The position numbers were made by a program, and so were the translations under genes. From the NCBI GenBank assembly GCA_963402885.1, contig OY727098.1, forward strand, positions 23,350,417 through 23,414,416: a DNA stretch of 64,000 nucleotides. Direction: 5' to 3'. Source of the DNA: Antedon bifida. Lineage: Eukaryota > Echinodermata > Crinoidea > Comatulida > Antedonidae. Shown here piece after piece: positions 1 to 13,600 of this stretch. Under the pieces are notes generated by a model. It saw only the letters and a list, made by a program, of their open reading frames with translations. It was not told the origin of the DNA and made no database searches. How positions within the stretch are numbered: position 1 is the stretch's first letter; each line of letters begins with the position of its first letter.

Positions 1-906
1 GTTTACTTAACAGTTTATTTTAAAAACTGCGAATTGGTCTATTCAAGGTCTTTTAAAATATTAATCGTCATTGTTCATGTTTTTGTAACACACATTCCGT
101 GTAACGCACATTCCTGTCGTCGATAAAGTTTTGGCGGATCTTCTATCAAGGGGGAAATTTCACGTGCCCGAAAACTTTGTCAAAACATAAATACACTTCC
201 GTTCATCGTCCCACCATGTCAGATTTATATTTAGCTTTCACTAACCGACGCACACATTATTTTGTTCGATCTGTGGCTCACAACGCATGTCTTTTCATTA
301 CAACATCCGTGGTTGTTCGGGCAGACCTATTGAGCAAATCTCTGGGCCTATTACCTAAACCGATACAAACCTATGCATTTAGATATACTTTTCTGGGCGG
401 AACCCTCTCTGCGAGTCGGGTTTTTGGCGTGTGTGCCCATAATAATTATATCGCAATATGTTTATGTATATTAATTCTACGATATCGGGGGCAGCCTTCA
501 CGTAATGTAAGGTATTAGATATAATATCAATACCATAATCTACTTACTGTATATAAGGTGGCTGCCCCCTTTAATATTATTGCATTAGTTATTATTTAGT
601 TATTTCGTAATTTAATAATAAATTACATTTTCCATCCAGTTCGGTGTTTTGTTTCCTTTGTTTTGTCCTGGACTCTGTTGACACAAAAATAATTTATTAT
701 CTATAAATTTTGTATTACACTAACTTTTCACCATCCATCCATTCATACAAAGTAGTAGTTAGGTATACCATTACCGGAAGAATTTATTGTTTTACCAATT
801 AATATAAAGTTGCGGTACACCACGTATATCAACATTTGATTTCGCCATGCAAACCTTCAAACAATATTTACTAATTAAGTTTATAATATGTATGTTTTTC
901 TCTCAG
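1..906. other. upstream flank of locus 1; no gene recognised, possible solo LTR
   Basis: No exon of the receptor family is visible here. The 113-codon open frame at 177-518 matches nothing I recognise. Roughly 85-680 has LTR-like traits: a TATA-like tatataagg near 550, AATAAA-like A/T runs near 620, and a start and end resembling TG...CA. I could not define a target-site duplication, so the LTR reading is weak. In the sister loci the signal-peptide exon lies 0.25-0.96 kb before Ig1. An insertion here could have pushed the locus 1 signal exon off the left edge of the window. Confidence 0.3.
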
Positions 907-3900
907 GAAATGATGGATATATAACAGTTTTAAATTTGTCTCCACAAAGCAACGCTAACACAGGGTACCAATGTTACATTCCTACTACATTCACTGGTTA
1001 TAGTTTGAGTTACGGTAGATCATTTGCAGTAGCGAATGGTGAACAAGGAAATGAAATATCATGGAATGTGCCAGGTTCTGGGCGGTATGGAAGGTATGTC
1101 GCAGATCGAGTTGACATGGGAGTATACTATTGCAAGATAGTGAAAGATGGCGTCACTTCAATCATTCAAACTACAAAAATAAGAGATGATGGTAAGGCAA
1201 ATCTTGATCATTTGGTCTTTGATGCTATACAATACGATTAATGACGATTAATGAAAAAGAATATGGCCAAGTAACTAAATACACCAGCCCTAAATACATC
1301 ACTTTTGGCTTTTACGTTTTATTTACATTTTGGCTTATTTTTACCATGGATATGTTTTATTTGTTTTCATGGTTTTAATATTACTATTTTGGAAAATGTC
1401 AAATATTACGCGAGTTATGTTTATTAGATTTACTAGAGGAGTTTTGAAGTGAGGTGGTGTCGGTTGTGGTTTTTAAATGCCCTAAATATTGCATTTTAAA
1501 TGCTATGCATCTCACTACAACCTTTCTTGTTTTCAAAACAGCCTTAATAACGCCAGCAAATTATAAAAACACAGTAACTGTAAATGTTGGAGTTGATGTC
1601 ACAATTACATTCAACACATACCTGAACAGTGATTTAGTGTGGAGGAAAGATGGATCTACTGCCTTAAAGAATGGAACAGAAACGAGCATGACTTTTGACC
1701 CAGTAGAGACCAGTGATGCTGGGGTTTACGAGATGCATGAGTATGGTTACCGGGAAGATCGTAGGCATGCATTTGTCAAGTTGATTGTCCGAGGTAAACA
1801 ACTGAAGACGTAAAAAAGTATAAAATGAGTAAACCTATTATTTTTTTTTATTGTAAAAACAATCAATTAGTTGTCTAACAAACACGTAATTTATCTCATA
1901 CTGTAATGACAAAAAACGACCAATGACACAACATAAATCAGCAATAAATACATAAATTCCAATATTAACAAAGGTGTTTTTTTAGTTCTCTATTCCTATT
2001 GTTTATACCTACCAATCTTAATTGTTGTATACTCTTACTCTCTCTCTCTTACCCTATATTCACCTTTATTTCATTTATTCCAGTCCATGCAGACAGCGCT
2101 TGCCTTATAGGCTAATATTATTCTTAACATTGTATGAGTTCTCTAACTTTCCCGAAAATTCTGAAATTTGTTCTAGCTGTTTTACTTTATCGTTTTTATT
2201 TTAATTTTATTTGTATTTTCATTGAAATCCACCCACTGATACCCACAGCATTGTCTTTTTCAGTAATTTGCCTTTGGATTAATAAATATAGATATATATA
2301 GGCCTACATTGAACAACCCTTGGCAGACAACTTTCCCAACGTCATCCGTAACGTACACCTTTTAATCAGTTACGCACGGATTTTTTGACATTTGAGTTTA
2401 GATTTTGTATGTTTTTTTATAATAATTTACGTTCACGTATCAACGAATACAATTTCTAAACAAAGTTGGTCTACACTGAAAACATAAACAGAAATATTTT
2501 AAACAAAAAAAATCGATCAAATTTACATTACATTGTCAGATAATTGAAAGACTTTCTGAATTCAGAAAATAGTTCTATCAAAGTTCTATCAAAGATTTAA
2601 TATTACTTTACAGAATATTATGTACCATGTTTTTTTCTCAGCCTGTCCACGTTACAAGTGGAATCCACCTGACTGCACTGGTGACTGTGAATACTGCTAT
2701 AATGGAGGCATATGCGATGACAAAACAGGATTATGTATCTGTGCACCTGGATTTAAGGGATCCACGTGTGAAACTGGTGAGGAGAATGATAACAATACAT
2801 AAATTACATTATTTTTTAATACACGAAGAAGCTTTAAGGCTGATATATTTATGTTTCTATTGAAATATATTGATATCAAACGGTATTTAAAATAGAACAA
2901 AAACGCTCATTTCAATATCTAATTTTAAATATTTTTAGATTCGCATGAACGAAAACATTTACTCTATTATTTTGCTTTGGTTTCCTAGAATGCAATGGTA
3001 ATAGACACGGTTGGAATTGTGAATATCCTTGTGCCAGTGGAGGTGGTCTTACTTCGTGTAGAAACTTTCAGTTTTGCTTACCTGATCCATATGGATGTAG
3101 CTGTGTTACCGGTTACAAAGGATTAAAATGCGATACAGGTAAGACAATTAATATTATAAAATAATGTATAAAATACACAAATTCATTTTTTTTATAGGCC
3201 TAGTTGCGATTTAAAAAAATAATATTGGCCTATATCGATGTTACATTACGTTTCCATTACACTGCAGTTTAACATTCAACAAAGTTTTTTTTATCTTTTT
3301 TTAAATTGATTCATTGATCTTAAATTATTTTGCAGCATGTTCAACTGGTACATTTGGTGCAGACTGTGCTCAAACTTGTCATTGTAAACAAGGTGGTTGT
3401 GATAGATATACAGGAAGATGCTATGACACTCAAGATTCGTCTTGTGCGTACCCATGGACGGGATCTAACTGTCAAAGTAAGATTACGACACATTTAGTAA
3501 AATATTTTAATTGAGATGGTAAAACAATATTAATTTGAAAAAAACAATACGTTTATTTTAATAGAAGACGGGTTAAATTAATTAAAAATTCTTACCCGCT
3601 TTTTATCTATGACTTTTCTCGAAGCATAACGCTGAGGCATATTTCAAGGATACCCGATTCTCAGTGTTGTATCTTTACATAATATAGTTTCCCAGTATCA
3701 TAGGAATATGTTATAATACAGCATGTCGTGACAGGAAACAAACTTGGTTACATTTGTTTTTTGTAGAATGTCAACCTAACTTATATGGAGAAAACTGTGA
3801 TATCGAATGTAGGCCCAATAAACCATGCGATTGTCACAGGACTGGTAGATGCATAGCAGGCACATGTGATCCTAATTGGCTTGAACCTGATTGTAGAAAT

Positions 3901-6900
3901 GGTAAGTCAATATTAAATGATTGGTTTGGTTAAATTAGCCAAATAAAGTAAGTAATTTGTATTTAACCTTTTATTAGTTAGAATGATGTACAAAATCGAA
4001 TAATGAGTAAATTATACTATTGAGTTCTATAACATTTATGTTTGTTCGGGTGATATGGTGGCATGTTGTTGAGTAATTGGTTGGAAGCTTACTCTTCCCT
4101 GGTTGCAATGTATTTATAATGGACCTTATGTATATTACAGTACGGTGACTTAACTGTTTTGTATTGTAAAGCGAGCCCTTTTAATGGCTCGCTTTACAAA
4201 TACAAAACAGTAAAATATTTCGTAATAAATAAGTAACCAAGCAGTGAGCTAAGAATATAACAATTTGAGTAATTCATGAAAAGTTCATTTGTGTATGAAT
4301 ACAATATATTAAGAACTGATGTTCTCCGGACGATTGTTGAAGTGTATCATTCGAGTTATAATACCAACAATTCTAATTTTATAGTAAATTAATTTGAATA
4401 ATGATTGCATGTTTCCACAGGAATCCTTAGTACCACATTTGCATCTGCAAATAATGGACAACGTACAACTACATCCTGTTCGGTTTATCAGAATGATACA
4501 TACGATGTTCAAACAATAATTATAGTGACAAATAATGACGTAACTGAGAACATTACAACAGTGGTAGAGACAAATAGAGATGGTCAGAATATAACACGTA
4601 CATTTGCTGTGATAGCTGATGTTGATTCGACATACACATGTGTAATTTCACGAAAAGGTTACTTTGTTGAAAGTAACATCACCACAGAAATATTTCGTAA
4701 GTATATGATTTATAACATTCTTTATTATGTATAATTAAAATCGTTTATATCTTGGTAATATATATTTTTTATATTAAGGATTACCTTTATATAATGGACG
4801 TTTGACCATACTAAGCATTTTAAGCTCATCTATCACCATTGAATGGACGGCATGGAACAGCAATGCTGACGATGGAGATGGTCCAGTTGTTGGATACTTT
4901 TTATACCACAGATTAAACAATACTGACGATTGGAATAAAGGGCTATACCAGGCCTTTTTATTAAGAAATGTTAATGGGTTGATGTGGGATACAGAATACA
5001 CATTCGGTGTTTCTGCTGTGAGACCTGGTGAAGGAGGAGAAGGACCAATTGGAGTAGAAACCGTAACTGTAAAAACACTTTGCGGAAGTAGGTTATATGG
5101 TGATTACTTACCGTTATCTAAATACCTTCAATTAGATCTAATCCAGCAGCAGCAATTATTGATTACACTATACACTTCGACCTTTTTCTAAAATACATTA
5201 TGTAATAAATTGTATTCGAACGTGTTAATATTAATAGTCACATCTTATCTGTAAATATAAACACCTATATAATTAAGTTATGTATAATCTATATATTGTT
5301 AAAAGTGCTATATATGGCATTGTTATTAATATACTAGGCCAACATATTAACCTTATATTGTGTTCTCACGTTTTAGCGCCTGCTTCAGTTCAACAAGCCA
5401 ACCATGATGTTTCCGACTGTAACCCAAAAAGTGCATTGGTCAGGTGGACAGTAAGACAATTTTAATTGTTAATTTTTATATTTCATTAACGACGATATGC
5501 CTAACTAACATTTTTACAATAGGGCCTAATTTAACAAATAATTAATTATTTTTACAGTACAAACAATACCTGATTTTTGCCTCTTTTTATATTGAAAATT
5601 AAACTGTAAAATTGATTTGTATATTGAAAAAACAAACGATGATTGAATGTTTTTTAACTCAAGGTGATCGATGAGAAAATGTATCTATATATAAATTATG
5701 GTTAATTCTGACATAGGCGAGAACAATGGTCGAACAAACATCGTGAAATGTAAATTTGATAACATTAGTTTTCACTATTACGATATTGTTCCATATTTCT
5801 ATCTTAGGAAGATATTATAAAGGGTTTTATAATAAATTTCTTCGGTAGATTTTCAACTCAATTTCAATTGTACGCGGGTCGAAGTAATTTCTGGGTTCAC
5901 GATGAGTTCACCGTACCTTGCAACAACCTGGTTTCAACTAAGTTGGCCGTTATAGCCATTTTAGTTTTTTGTTTATTTTCGGAACGGACCGCGCGTGTGA
6001 AGGTACAGTAGTTCAAAAATAAAAATTATACTGCAAATTAATAAAGATCAAATTAAATATACGCCATAAAGCATCGGAATATATTGAGGGGAATAGTATT
6101 ATAAAATTACATAGGGAGATCTGATGATAAGAAATTTTTTTTAAAATCGAGTGAAATCCCGATAGCCGAGTTTTTATTGAGTAATCTGGCAGGAATAACT
6201 GTAGGCTATCTGTTCTGTGTCCAGTTAGGACCGGGATATCTGCCCATGTTGCAAGCCGTCTAAAACGTCTTTTTATGTTAAAAGAAATTTTGTTTAAAAT
6301 CGAGTGAAATCCCGATAGCCGAGTTTTATTGAGTAAGCTGGCAGGAATAACTGTAGGCTATCTGTTCTGTGTCCAGTTAGGACCGGGATGTCTGCCCATG
6401 TTGCAAGCCGTCTAAAACGTCTTCTTTCTTGGGCTGAAACGGCCCACTCTGTCGCGGAAGTTAGTTTCAAAAGATGTTTAAATTAAATAATGTATTCATT
6501 ATTAGGATGGTATCTATTTGAATAAACGCCTCCCCAATAAAACATCATTTTGAATAATAATCCTCACCCCAAAACTGAAAATTTAAACATATCCCTCGAA
6601 TAACCACCTCCCTCAAATGAACTCCGCCTCCCCACCTCCGCCCTTTAAGGGCCCTACCAAACAATAAACACTATACTTTAAAATGTTATTAATCATCTAA
6701 GACACTGTGAAACAGAGTAGGTTTAGTTTTACGAATGTCAAGCATTTTCAATAATGGTAACCGACAGAAAACGTACAAGGATAACGTCCTTCTAAAACCT
6801 TTTTACCCGAGTCATTATCATTCCCAGAACCATCGTCTACACTTCCTAGAGAGTCAATTGGACCATTGAGAAGTCTGTAATCAATACTCAAACGTCGATG

Positions 6901-8549
6901 TTGGCAATTAATAGTTATTGTTCCATAAATGGATCGATCTTAATTAATTACTAAAATGATAGATAATTGTATTTATTTCATAATCAGAAAATTAAATCAG
7001 ATGCAGAGACACTGAAATGCTATGACACGTCTTACATGTACAAAGTGTATCTAGGATTGAATGAAGATGATGGAATAGGTGAGGTAGTTTACAGTGGAAC
7101 TGACTCGAACGTGACTATAAATAACTTAAGCTCGTCAGCTTACAGCATTGTTGTTACTGTCTCTAACAAAGACAATGAAAGTGATTATGTTAAAAGCATC
7201 GATACTACAGATACAAGTGAAGGTGGGTATCTCTTAATAATGTAATATTGTTTTCTTATAATTTAAAATCATAACGAAACATATTACGAACTACCAGGAA
7301 ATAGCGAGATACCTCTTTCTCATTACTACATAACTTTTAAAGTTTATTTAATTTCAAGTTTTTTCTTTTGTAAAGGGGGAAAACTAGACTATATCTTATT
7401 GCCAAAAAACAATAAGATATAGTCTAGTTTTCCCCTTTTACAAAAGAAAAAATACATATAGTCCATAAACACAAACATTATTTTACTTCTTAAAATGCTA
7501 ATTCGTTTCAGACGGAAAAACATGCAATTGTGGAAGCATATTTAAATGTTATGTTTTACTTCTTTATTTCGGAACTTATTTAAACTAAAGTTATCTTGCA
7601 CACATGTAAGGTTTATGATATTTTGCTAAGATTATTCATGAATATACCAATCAGTCAGTTTAATATGTTTTTGCTTCTTTTTCTTTTAATAATTCTGAGT
7701 TTCTTTTTTCATTTTAAATCAGAATTAATGTATGTATCTCTACTGCTTTAATTGCGATTGACAGAGTCTTGTAATTAGTGGTTGGCATACTTATTGAAGG
7801 ATTGTTGTTTTATTCTTCTTTTTTTGGGTATTGTCGAAGGGCTGTTACGTTCTTCACTACAATGTCATTAAAATAATATGATTTAACTGTATTACTTTGT
7901 GCTTGTTTTAAAGCAAACAAAGATGGCGGAATAATATGAGTAGGCCTAAGTCTAACGATGATTCCTCGAATGCTCAACATGTTTACACGAATTATGCAAG
8001 TAACGGTTCTTCATCAAGGTAGTAAACATTCCTATCTACGATTACAAAATCCAAATCAATGTATTGAATTCGTTTTTGTGTTTGCATCGTGATTGTTTTG
8101 TCATTGGTTATGCAGTTTAGAAATATTCCAAAGATCTAATTTTCTCATTTCTTATGTTTATTTTATTTAATTTAAAAATCAAAGCAAACCATCAGGTAAG
8201 ATTGTGAGTAAATCTGAAAAGAACGAGACAAATGAGCTACACGTTTACCAAGATTATGCAAATGAGGGTAACAATGCAGAATATTCAACCTGGTAAGTAT
8301 AATATACTAATCCATTTTATTACATCAAATTAATCTCTTATGTATATTGCTAGATTGTGAGAAATATTTTAAATAGACAATGAAATTTCACATTAAGTTA
8401 GCTTCTAATTAATATTCTAGTATTATTCTATAATATTTTGTATCAAATTTGCATATTTTACTTATAAGCTTTTATTAATTTTCAGCGATTACCACCCAAA
8501 TCAAGAAAGTGTTTATGCATTACCTGAGGAATCTGCTTATGTAAATTAG
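907..8549 (+). CDS. locus 1: Tie-like receptor (Ig-Ig-EGF4-Ig-FN3x2), signal exon and TM exon not found
   Basis: Exons read from GT/AG sites and paralogue comparison: Ig1 907-1191; Ig2 1542-1793; EGF-A 2642-2776; EGF-B 2989-3138 (FCLPDPYGCSC); EGF-C 3336-3476; EGF-D 3767-3901; Ig3 4421-4696; FN3-1 4779-5087; FN3-2 5377-5450 and 6988-7222. Phases agree throughout. Tail exons: 7914-8018 (HVYTNYAS), 8185-8292 (HVYQDYANEG) and 8486-8549 (ESVYALP, ending AYVN-stop). At the expected TM position an exon starts at 7512 like its sisters (CNCGS) but then diverges and reaches a stop at 7586-7588. I see no other hydrophobic exon before the tail. The locus may therefore give a secreted or weakly anchored product with stranded tail exons, or it may be decaying. 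Predicted role: extracellular ligand binding with Grb2-type docking tyrosines. The family call is strong; product integrity is uncertain. Confidence 0.75.
2150..2290 (+). repeat. Penelope-like/repeat fragment shared with 42201-42392
   Basis: Near-identical to the element at about 42227-42365 within the segment from tttactttatcg through ccactgatacccacagcatt to cagtaatttgcctttgga. It lies in the locus 1 intron between Ig2 and EGF-A. The 5' part with the hammerhead-like core is degenerate or absent here. Confidence 0.55.
4153..4211. repeat. short hairpin inverted repeat (MITE-like)
   Basis: The arm at 4153-4177 (actgttttgtattgtaaagc...) is followed by an 8-nt loop. Its near-perfect reverse complement is at 4186-4211. 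It sits in the intron between EGF-D and Ig3 of locus 1. Confidence 0.7.
6131..6422. repeat. tandem duplication of about 140 bp in an intron
   Basis: Two nearly identical copies, 6131-6272 and 6284-6422, start with gaaatttt...aaaatcgagtg and end with gccgtctaaaacgtct. They lie in the long 5451-6987 intron that splits FN3-2 of locus 1. The segment right after (6515-6650) carries gaataaacgcctcc motifs, also seen in the element at 38505-39011. Confidence 0.8.
7359..7452. repeat. 94-bp near-perfect hairpin at the missing-TM site of locus 1
   Basis: Arms at 7359-7401 and 7410-7452 are reverse complements apart from about one mismatch in the G/C run, with an 8-nt loop. The hairpin is in the intron just before the degenerate TM exon start at 7512. 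It looks like a small fold-back (MITE-type) insertion. Confidence 0.8.
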
Positions 8550-10686
8550 TTCATTTTTAAGATATCCCGAAAACCGATAATAAACAAAAAAGCATACGGC
8601 CAAATGTAAAAATTAAAATCACAAATTTCTGTATCTGCAGATTCGGCTTTGTTCGGAAGCACTTAATAAATTGCCAAAATGCATTACGTCACTATAAGAT
8701 CTTTTTCATTTTTAATAAATTATAGTTAATATTCAGCTTTGGAATTTCTAGGCTTCGATAAACATATATATTCTTTAGTATTGTGATTATTTCAAATTTG
8801 TGTATAAACAATTTTGTATTCATTTTTAACGTTTTACTAACATCGGAAATTCAAGTTAAATATAACACCTAAATATATTCCTGTCATTTTTTAATGTATA
8901 TTATTACTAATTGTTGATGGGAAATTAATTCAGATTTATTTGAATCTAATCTAGATTTACGATAAATGTAAATTATTTATATATTTACATTAGATTTGCA
9001 ATTATACGAATTTACATTTATATTGCTTACAAACACTGAAAACATAGTATATGGCATTGTTATTAAGATCTTAGTCTTAAGAGAGATATTAATTGATATG
9101 AATTATATTAAAAGATGAAAAATAATGATAATTAAATCAAACTTTGAATAGGTCATTAGGTAGTTTTAAGTTACAAAGAAAAACAAACTGGACATGGTTG
9201 TTCTCCTTTAATTTACGATTTTGTTTCCCGATCACATTTTTGGTCAATGGTAAATAACAATTACGTGAAATTGCATATTTAACAAAATAATTGTTAAATT
9301 ATGTTCTCAGAGCTACAGTGTATATATTTTATATCATAATGTATAGTACGGTATATAATTAGAATATTTCGCTACTATACTCGTTTTTATTGCAATTGGA
9401 CTACTTTTAGTAACATACATCATATGCTATATAGTTCATGCAAGGATAGTCTTGGTTAATGAATACTAATCCAATGTAGAGTCAATGGTATATTGTGTTT
9501 ATGTCCTCTCAGCCCGTACGCTAGATGTACATTTTATTTTAATGCTCTATATTACTCTATATCATTACTTACAATATATATATATTTATATTTTGGAAAG
9601 AAAGTTAATCAATCAATAAAGAGTTGGAAGCATTGTAAGTGATTCATTGTGTTATTGAAGTTCTTATAATTGTTAAGAATGGAGTAATAGTAATGGCCGA
9701 CTAAATAAGTCAAAGAAAACCACATGGGACACGATTTGAAAATGTTAACAACCTGATCTGGTTACTATACATAATTGAGATTATCAAAAAACACATTAAA
9801 AATATACCCCATGGGTACATGGGAACCTACTAAGAATAAATAGAAAGGTTTACAGTGGGATGGATTGAAACTAGCTATAGAAGAGCATTGTTTCAACAAT
9901 ATGTCAACTACTCTAAACATTTACAACAAGAATGATACGTCAAATGATCAGAACGTTCGGTACGAAATGATCAACCAGTCTACCAGGAGTATGCATCAAC
10001 ACTTATCAGGTTTGAAAACATCATCCTGATGCGCCTCTCTTCGGTAGTCAAAACATGACTGAACCCTCAATAGTTCATTCCCTTATCAGAATTTAGCAGG
10101 GGAAGCATTCTATATTATATACTGTTTATTATATTGCATCATCATTGAAAGCATGTATTATATTTAGACACAATTGAAATGAAAGATGAATTACTGTTAT
10201 GCCATTGTTTGAAAGTCTGTTCATTTGCTCTATACGCACTAGGTATTATTCTGAATTATTTCATTGTTCTTTGCCAAACCCATTACGTATTAGCTTGGTT
10301 GAGCCCCCTTAAAATATAATAAGCGCTACTTCCTTATCAGGAAAGGACGGTCAATAATAAGTTATGAAAAATGAACTATGTGAGTAATAGTTTAGGTTAT
10401 TTTATTTTATATTAATTTTATTTAATTTTTTCCCTTTTAATGGCCTGTAAGGAGTTCGTTTTAGGGATTTATGAAGCTTAGCCCTAGAGAAAACAGCCCC
10501 CACTCCCTAGCTACAGTGGTGAACTTTCTTTCTATCTTTCTCTAGACCGAACGAAAATGTAGAAATGGCAAAGAAGAATAATTTTCTTTTCAAATTTGTT
10601 TTAATTTGTTACAATAAGGAATGCAAACATATTGTTAAGAAGAAATATTAAAATGTATAAGCACTTTCATTTTACTTTTATTTTAG
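8550..10686. other. intergenic, locus 1 to locus 2
   Basis: AT-rich DNA with aataaa hexamers shortly after the locus 1 stop (near 8577 and 8664), which may serve as polyadenylation signals. No gene is recognised except the decayed tail exon at 9913-10009. The upstream non-coding first exon and promoter of locus 2 should lie here but cannot be pinpointed. Confidence 0.5.
9913..10009 (+). pseudogene. orphan, frameshifted cytoplasmic-tail exon relic
   Basis: One frame from 9931 reads NDTSNDQNVRYE. A second frame from 9966 reads NDQPVYQEYASTLI and ends at an AG|gt junction at 10009. The two are offset by one base. Both resemble the first tail exon of the family (compare NVYKNYAT in locus 4 and HVYTNYAS in locus 1), including the VYxxYA core. 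No ectodomain exons surround it, so it is probably the last trace of a deleted gene copy or of a duplicated tail exon. Confidence 0.6.
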
Positions 10687-10692
10687 AAAAGT

Positions 10693-13600
10693 ATGCTTGT
10701 TACTGTTACAATCTTGCTTCAATGTATTTGTTCCTGTCTGGGTAAGTTAGATCATAGAGATAGATCCAAACGCCTAGAAGGAGGATGCAGATTAAACAAA
10801 TTACAAATACGATAATCTGGTTTTTTTTCTCAATAAATATTAATAAATATTTGTTTACTTCAATACACTAGAATTTAAATTTTTCTAAACATGATTATTC
10901 AATTAAAACAATTCCATTTTAATGATGTTATAATGTATACCGTTGCATTTTCAAATCACACACGGAAACACGTTAGCGTAGAAATAACACTACGCCACCC
11001 TTTTTACTCACTATCATATCCCAAGGAAATACATTTAATAATAATTATTTATACCAATATTATTTTGTATCTTTTAGGAAAAGAAGGATATATAACAGTC
11101 TTGAATCTATATCCACAAAGCAACAATGACCAAATGTATCAATGTTACGTTCCTGATGTGTTCACTGGTTACACTTTGAGTTACGGTAGATCATTTGCAG
11201 TAGAGAATGGTGAAAGTGTAAATGAAATATCGTGGAATGTGCCAGGCGATAAAGTGAACAAAAGATATGTCGCAGGAGCAGTAGGTACGGGTGTATACTA
11301 TTGCAAAATAGTGACAGCAGATGGCTTCACCACAGTCGTTCAAACTACTAAAATAAGAGATGATGGTAAGGCAATGAGTATGTATAATTTATATTTCCCC
11401 TTGTATGCTTTATATGTATCTTTTTATTTAACTTGTGGACCAAGTTATTATTATGTTTATCTTAATCCAGATCAGCATGCTGTTAAAGTTATGATTACTC
11501 ACCCATCCATTTGCGCTAATCATGTTAAACTATTTTGTTTATTTTATGTTTTATTTTATTATATAAACGATTCAATTTAGGAAAAACTCTTTGAATTTAA
11601 ATTGATTCTAAGCTTAATTAGTCATATTATCATGTAATTATACAATTTCTTTTTTCAAAACAGCCTTAATAACGCCAGCAAATTCTAAAAACACAGTAAC
11701 TGTAAACGTTGGTGATGATATCACAATAGGATTCAACACGGATATAAACAACAATTTAGTGTGGAGAAAAGATGGATCTAATGCAATAAACAATGGAACG
11801 GAAAAAAGTATGTCATTTAATCCAGTAGAGAAAAGTGATGCTGGAGTTTACGAGATGCATCAAAGTGGTATCCGAGAAGATCGTATGCATTCATTTATCA
11901 AGTTGATTGTACGAGGTAAATTCAATTTATTAAATATTTGAATCGTTTAAAACGACGACAAACGATATTGTGACCAGGACATTTCCCTGATATAAACATA
12001 TTTGTTAATATTTAATTAATGTATTGTTAATACGTGGACATGAAAATAAATATACAAGAAAAGTATACAAGCAATACTTAATATAGATGCTATCAAAATA
12101 AGTTAGTTAGAAGTTAAGCTTGTTTTTAAAAGATGATGATGTACTTTTTCAGAGTGTGCTGTTCACAAATGGGGACCACCTGATTGCATTGGGGACTGTG
12201 AATACTGCTATAATGGAGGCGTATGTGATGACAAAACAGGATTTTGTATCTGTGCACCTGGATTTAAAGGATCCACCTGTGAAATTGGTAAAGCATATTA
12301 AGTAAACATATTATTCTTCTAAATGTATTTCTGTAACGTATAGTATATTCTGTAGAGTGTCTTTCAAAGCTTCTGTAGGACTAATACATGGTAGCCTATA
12401 ATGTAATATTTTATTGTTCAATACCACTGTCTGGAGTCTATAGACAGGCAGTAGTTGATTGTCTATAGACACTGTCTGAGAGAAACATTACGAGTAAAGT
12501 GAAATAAGCATCGCAATTATTCTAAAAAGATCCTATGGGGGCCTCTTTAGTCGAAGACTGTTCTTCCAGAGGGCCCAGTATACAGACCAACAAACAGTTA
12601 CAAATTTAAAAAAAGACAAAGACAAAACACAAGATGAATACAACCAACCAGAAACACCTAACCTAACTACAAAAAATGGCAGCAAAAATGCTGAATTGCG
12701 TTTCAATTTATAAAATATGTATACAAATGTTTAAAATTACTTTAAAAAAAATTTAAAATGCCTGCTATTAGTCATAAATAACATATTTAACATCAAAGTA
12801 CATGTATGAAGAAACAGTAAACTACATCAAAAGGCAAAATCACAGATTATTATATAAAAATTGTTATTTGCCAGATTCAGTTCTAGCCTTAGAAGGAAAC
12901 AGATTACGATTATAATTGAATCTGGTAGGATAACTATTAGCAAATTACCTATATAATGTACATTATTGACAAATTAAAGAAAGGGTATTACATGAACAAT
13001 TTGGACAAAACTACAATATAAACATTGCATTTCTTTTCTATGCAATTATCCATTGTAAAGGGTGTACTTAGATAATATATTGGTCAATCATAAAATATGT
13101 TGGAAATTCATTTTCCAAACAACGTACATACACAAATACAAATAAAAACATATACTAAAAATAAGGTAATTAGATTGTCATACAATTATTCATTATAATG
13201 TTATCTTATTGTACGCTGATTTTATACGGCCTAATCTTATTGAATTCATTACAAAAGAAAAAATGTTGTCTGTCAAACATGTTATGTGTTGATATGCAGC
13301 TCGTAATCTAACATGATCTTCATACAGTTTAGTAGTATCGTATTATGATTTAATTTAGGCAATTTGGCATCTTCACGATAAACTACACAGAGTCATTAAT
13401 TCTTTTATTTGATCAAAATTAATTTCAATAAAAATATTAAAAGAAAGTGGTATAAAAATAAAATAATTATAAAAACAATATTTAAAGATGTATTGTCCCT
13501 TGAAACACAAAAAAATGAAGGTCAAAATATTCTAAATTTAAATTGGCCATATCAAAGTAATATTAAAGTTATTCACTTTAAGTTGAAAATTCGAGCCAAA

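Noticed and set aside
177-518. 113-codon open frame at the window start
   Set aside because: No recognisable domain, no splice or family context; it overlaps a possible LTR.
1542-1793. Ig2 without the canonical cysteine pair as a sign of decay
   Set aside because: All six loci lack the pair, and to my recollection the Tie Ig domain adjoining the EGF repeats is also atypical, so it is a family trait.
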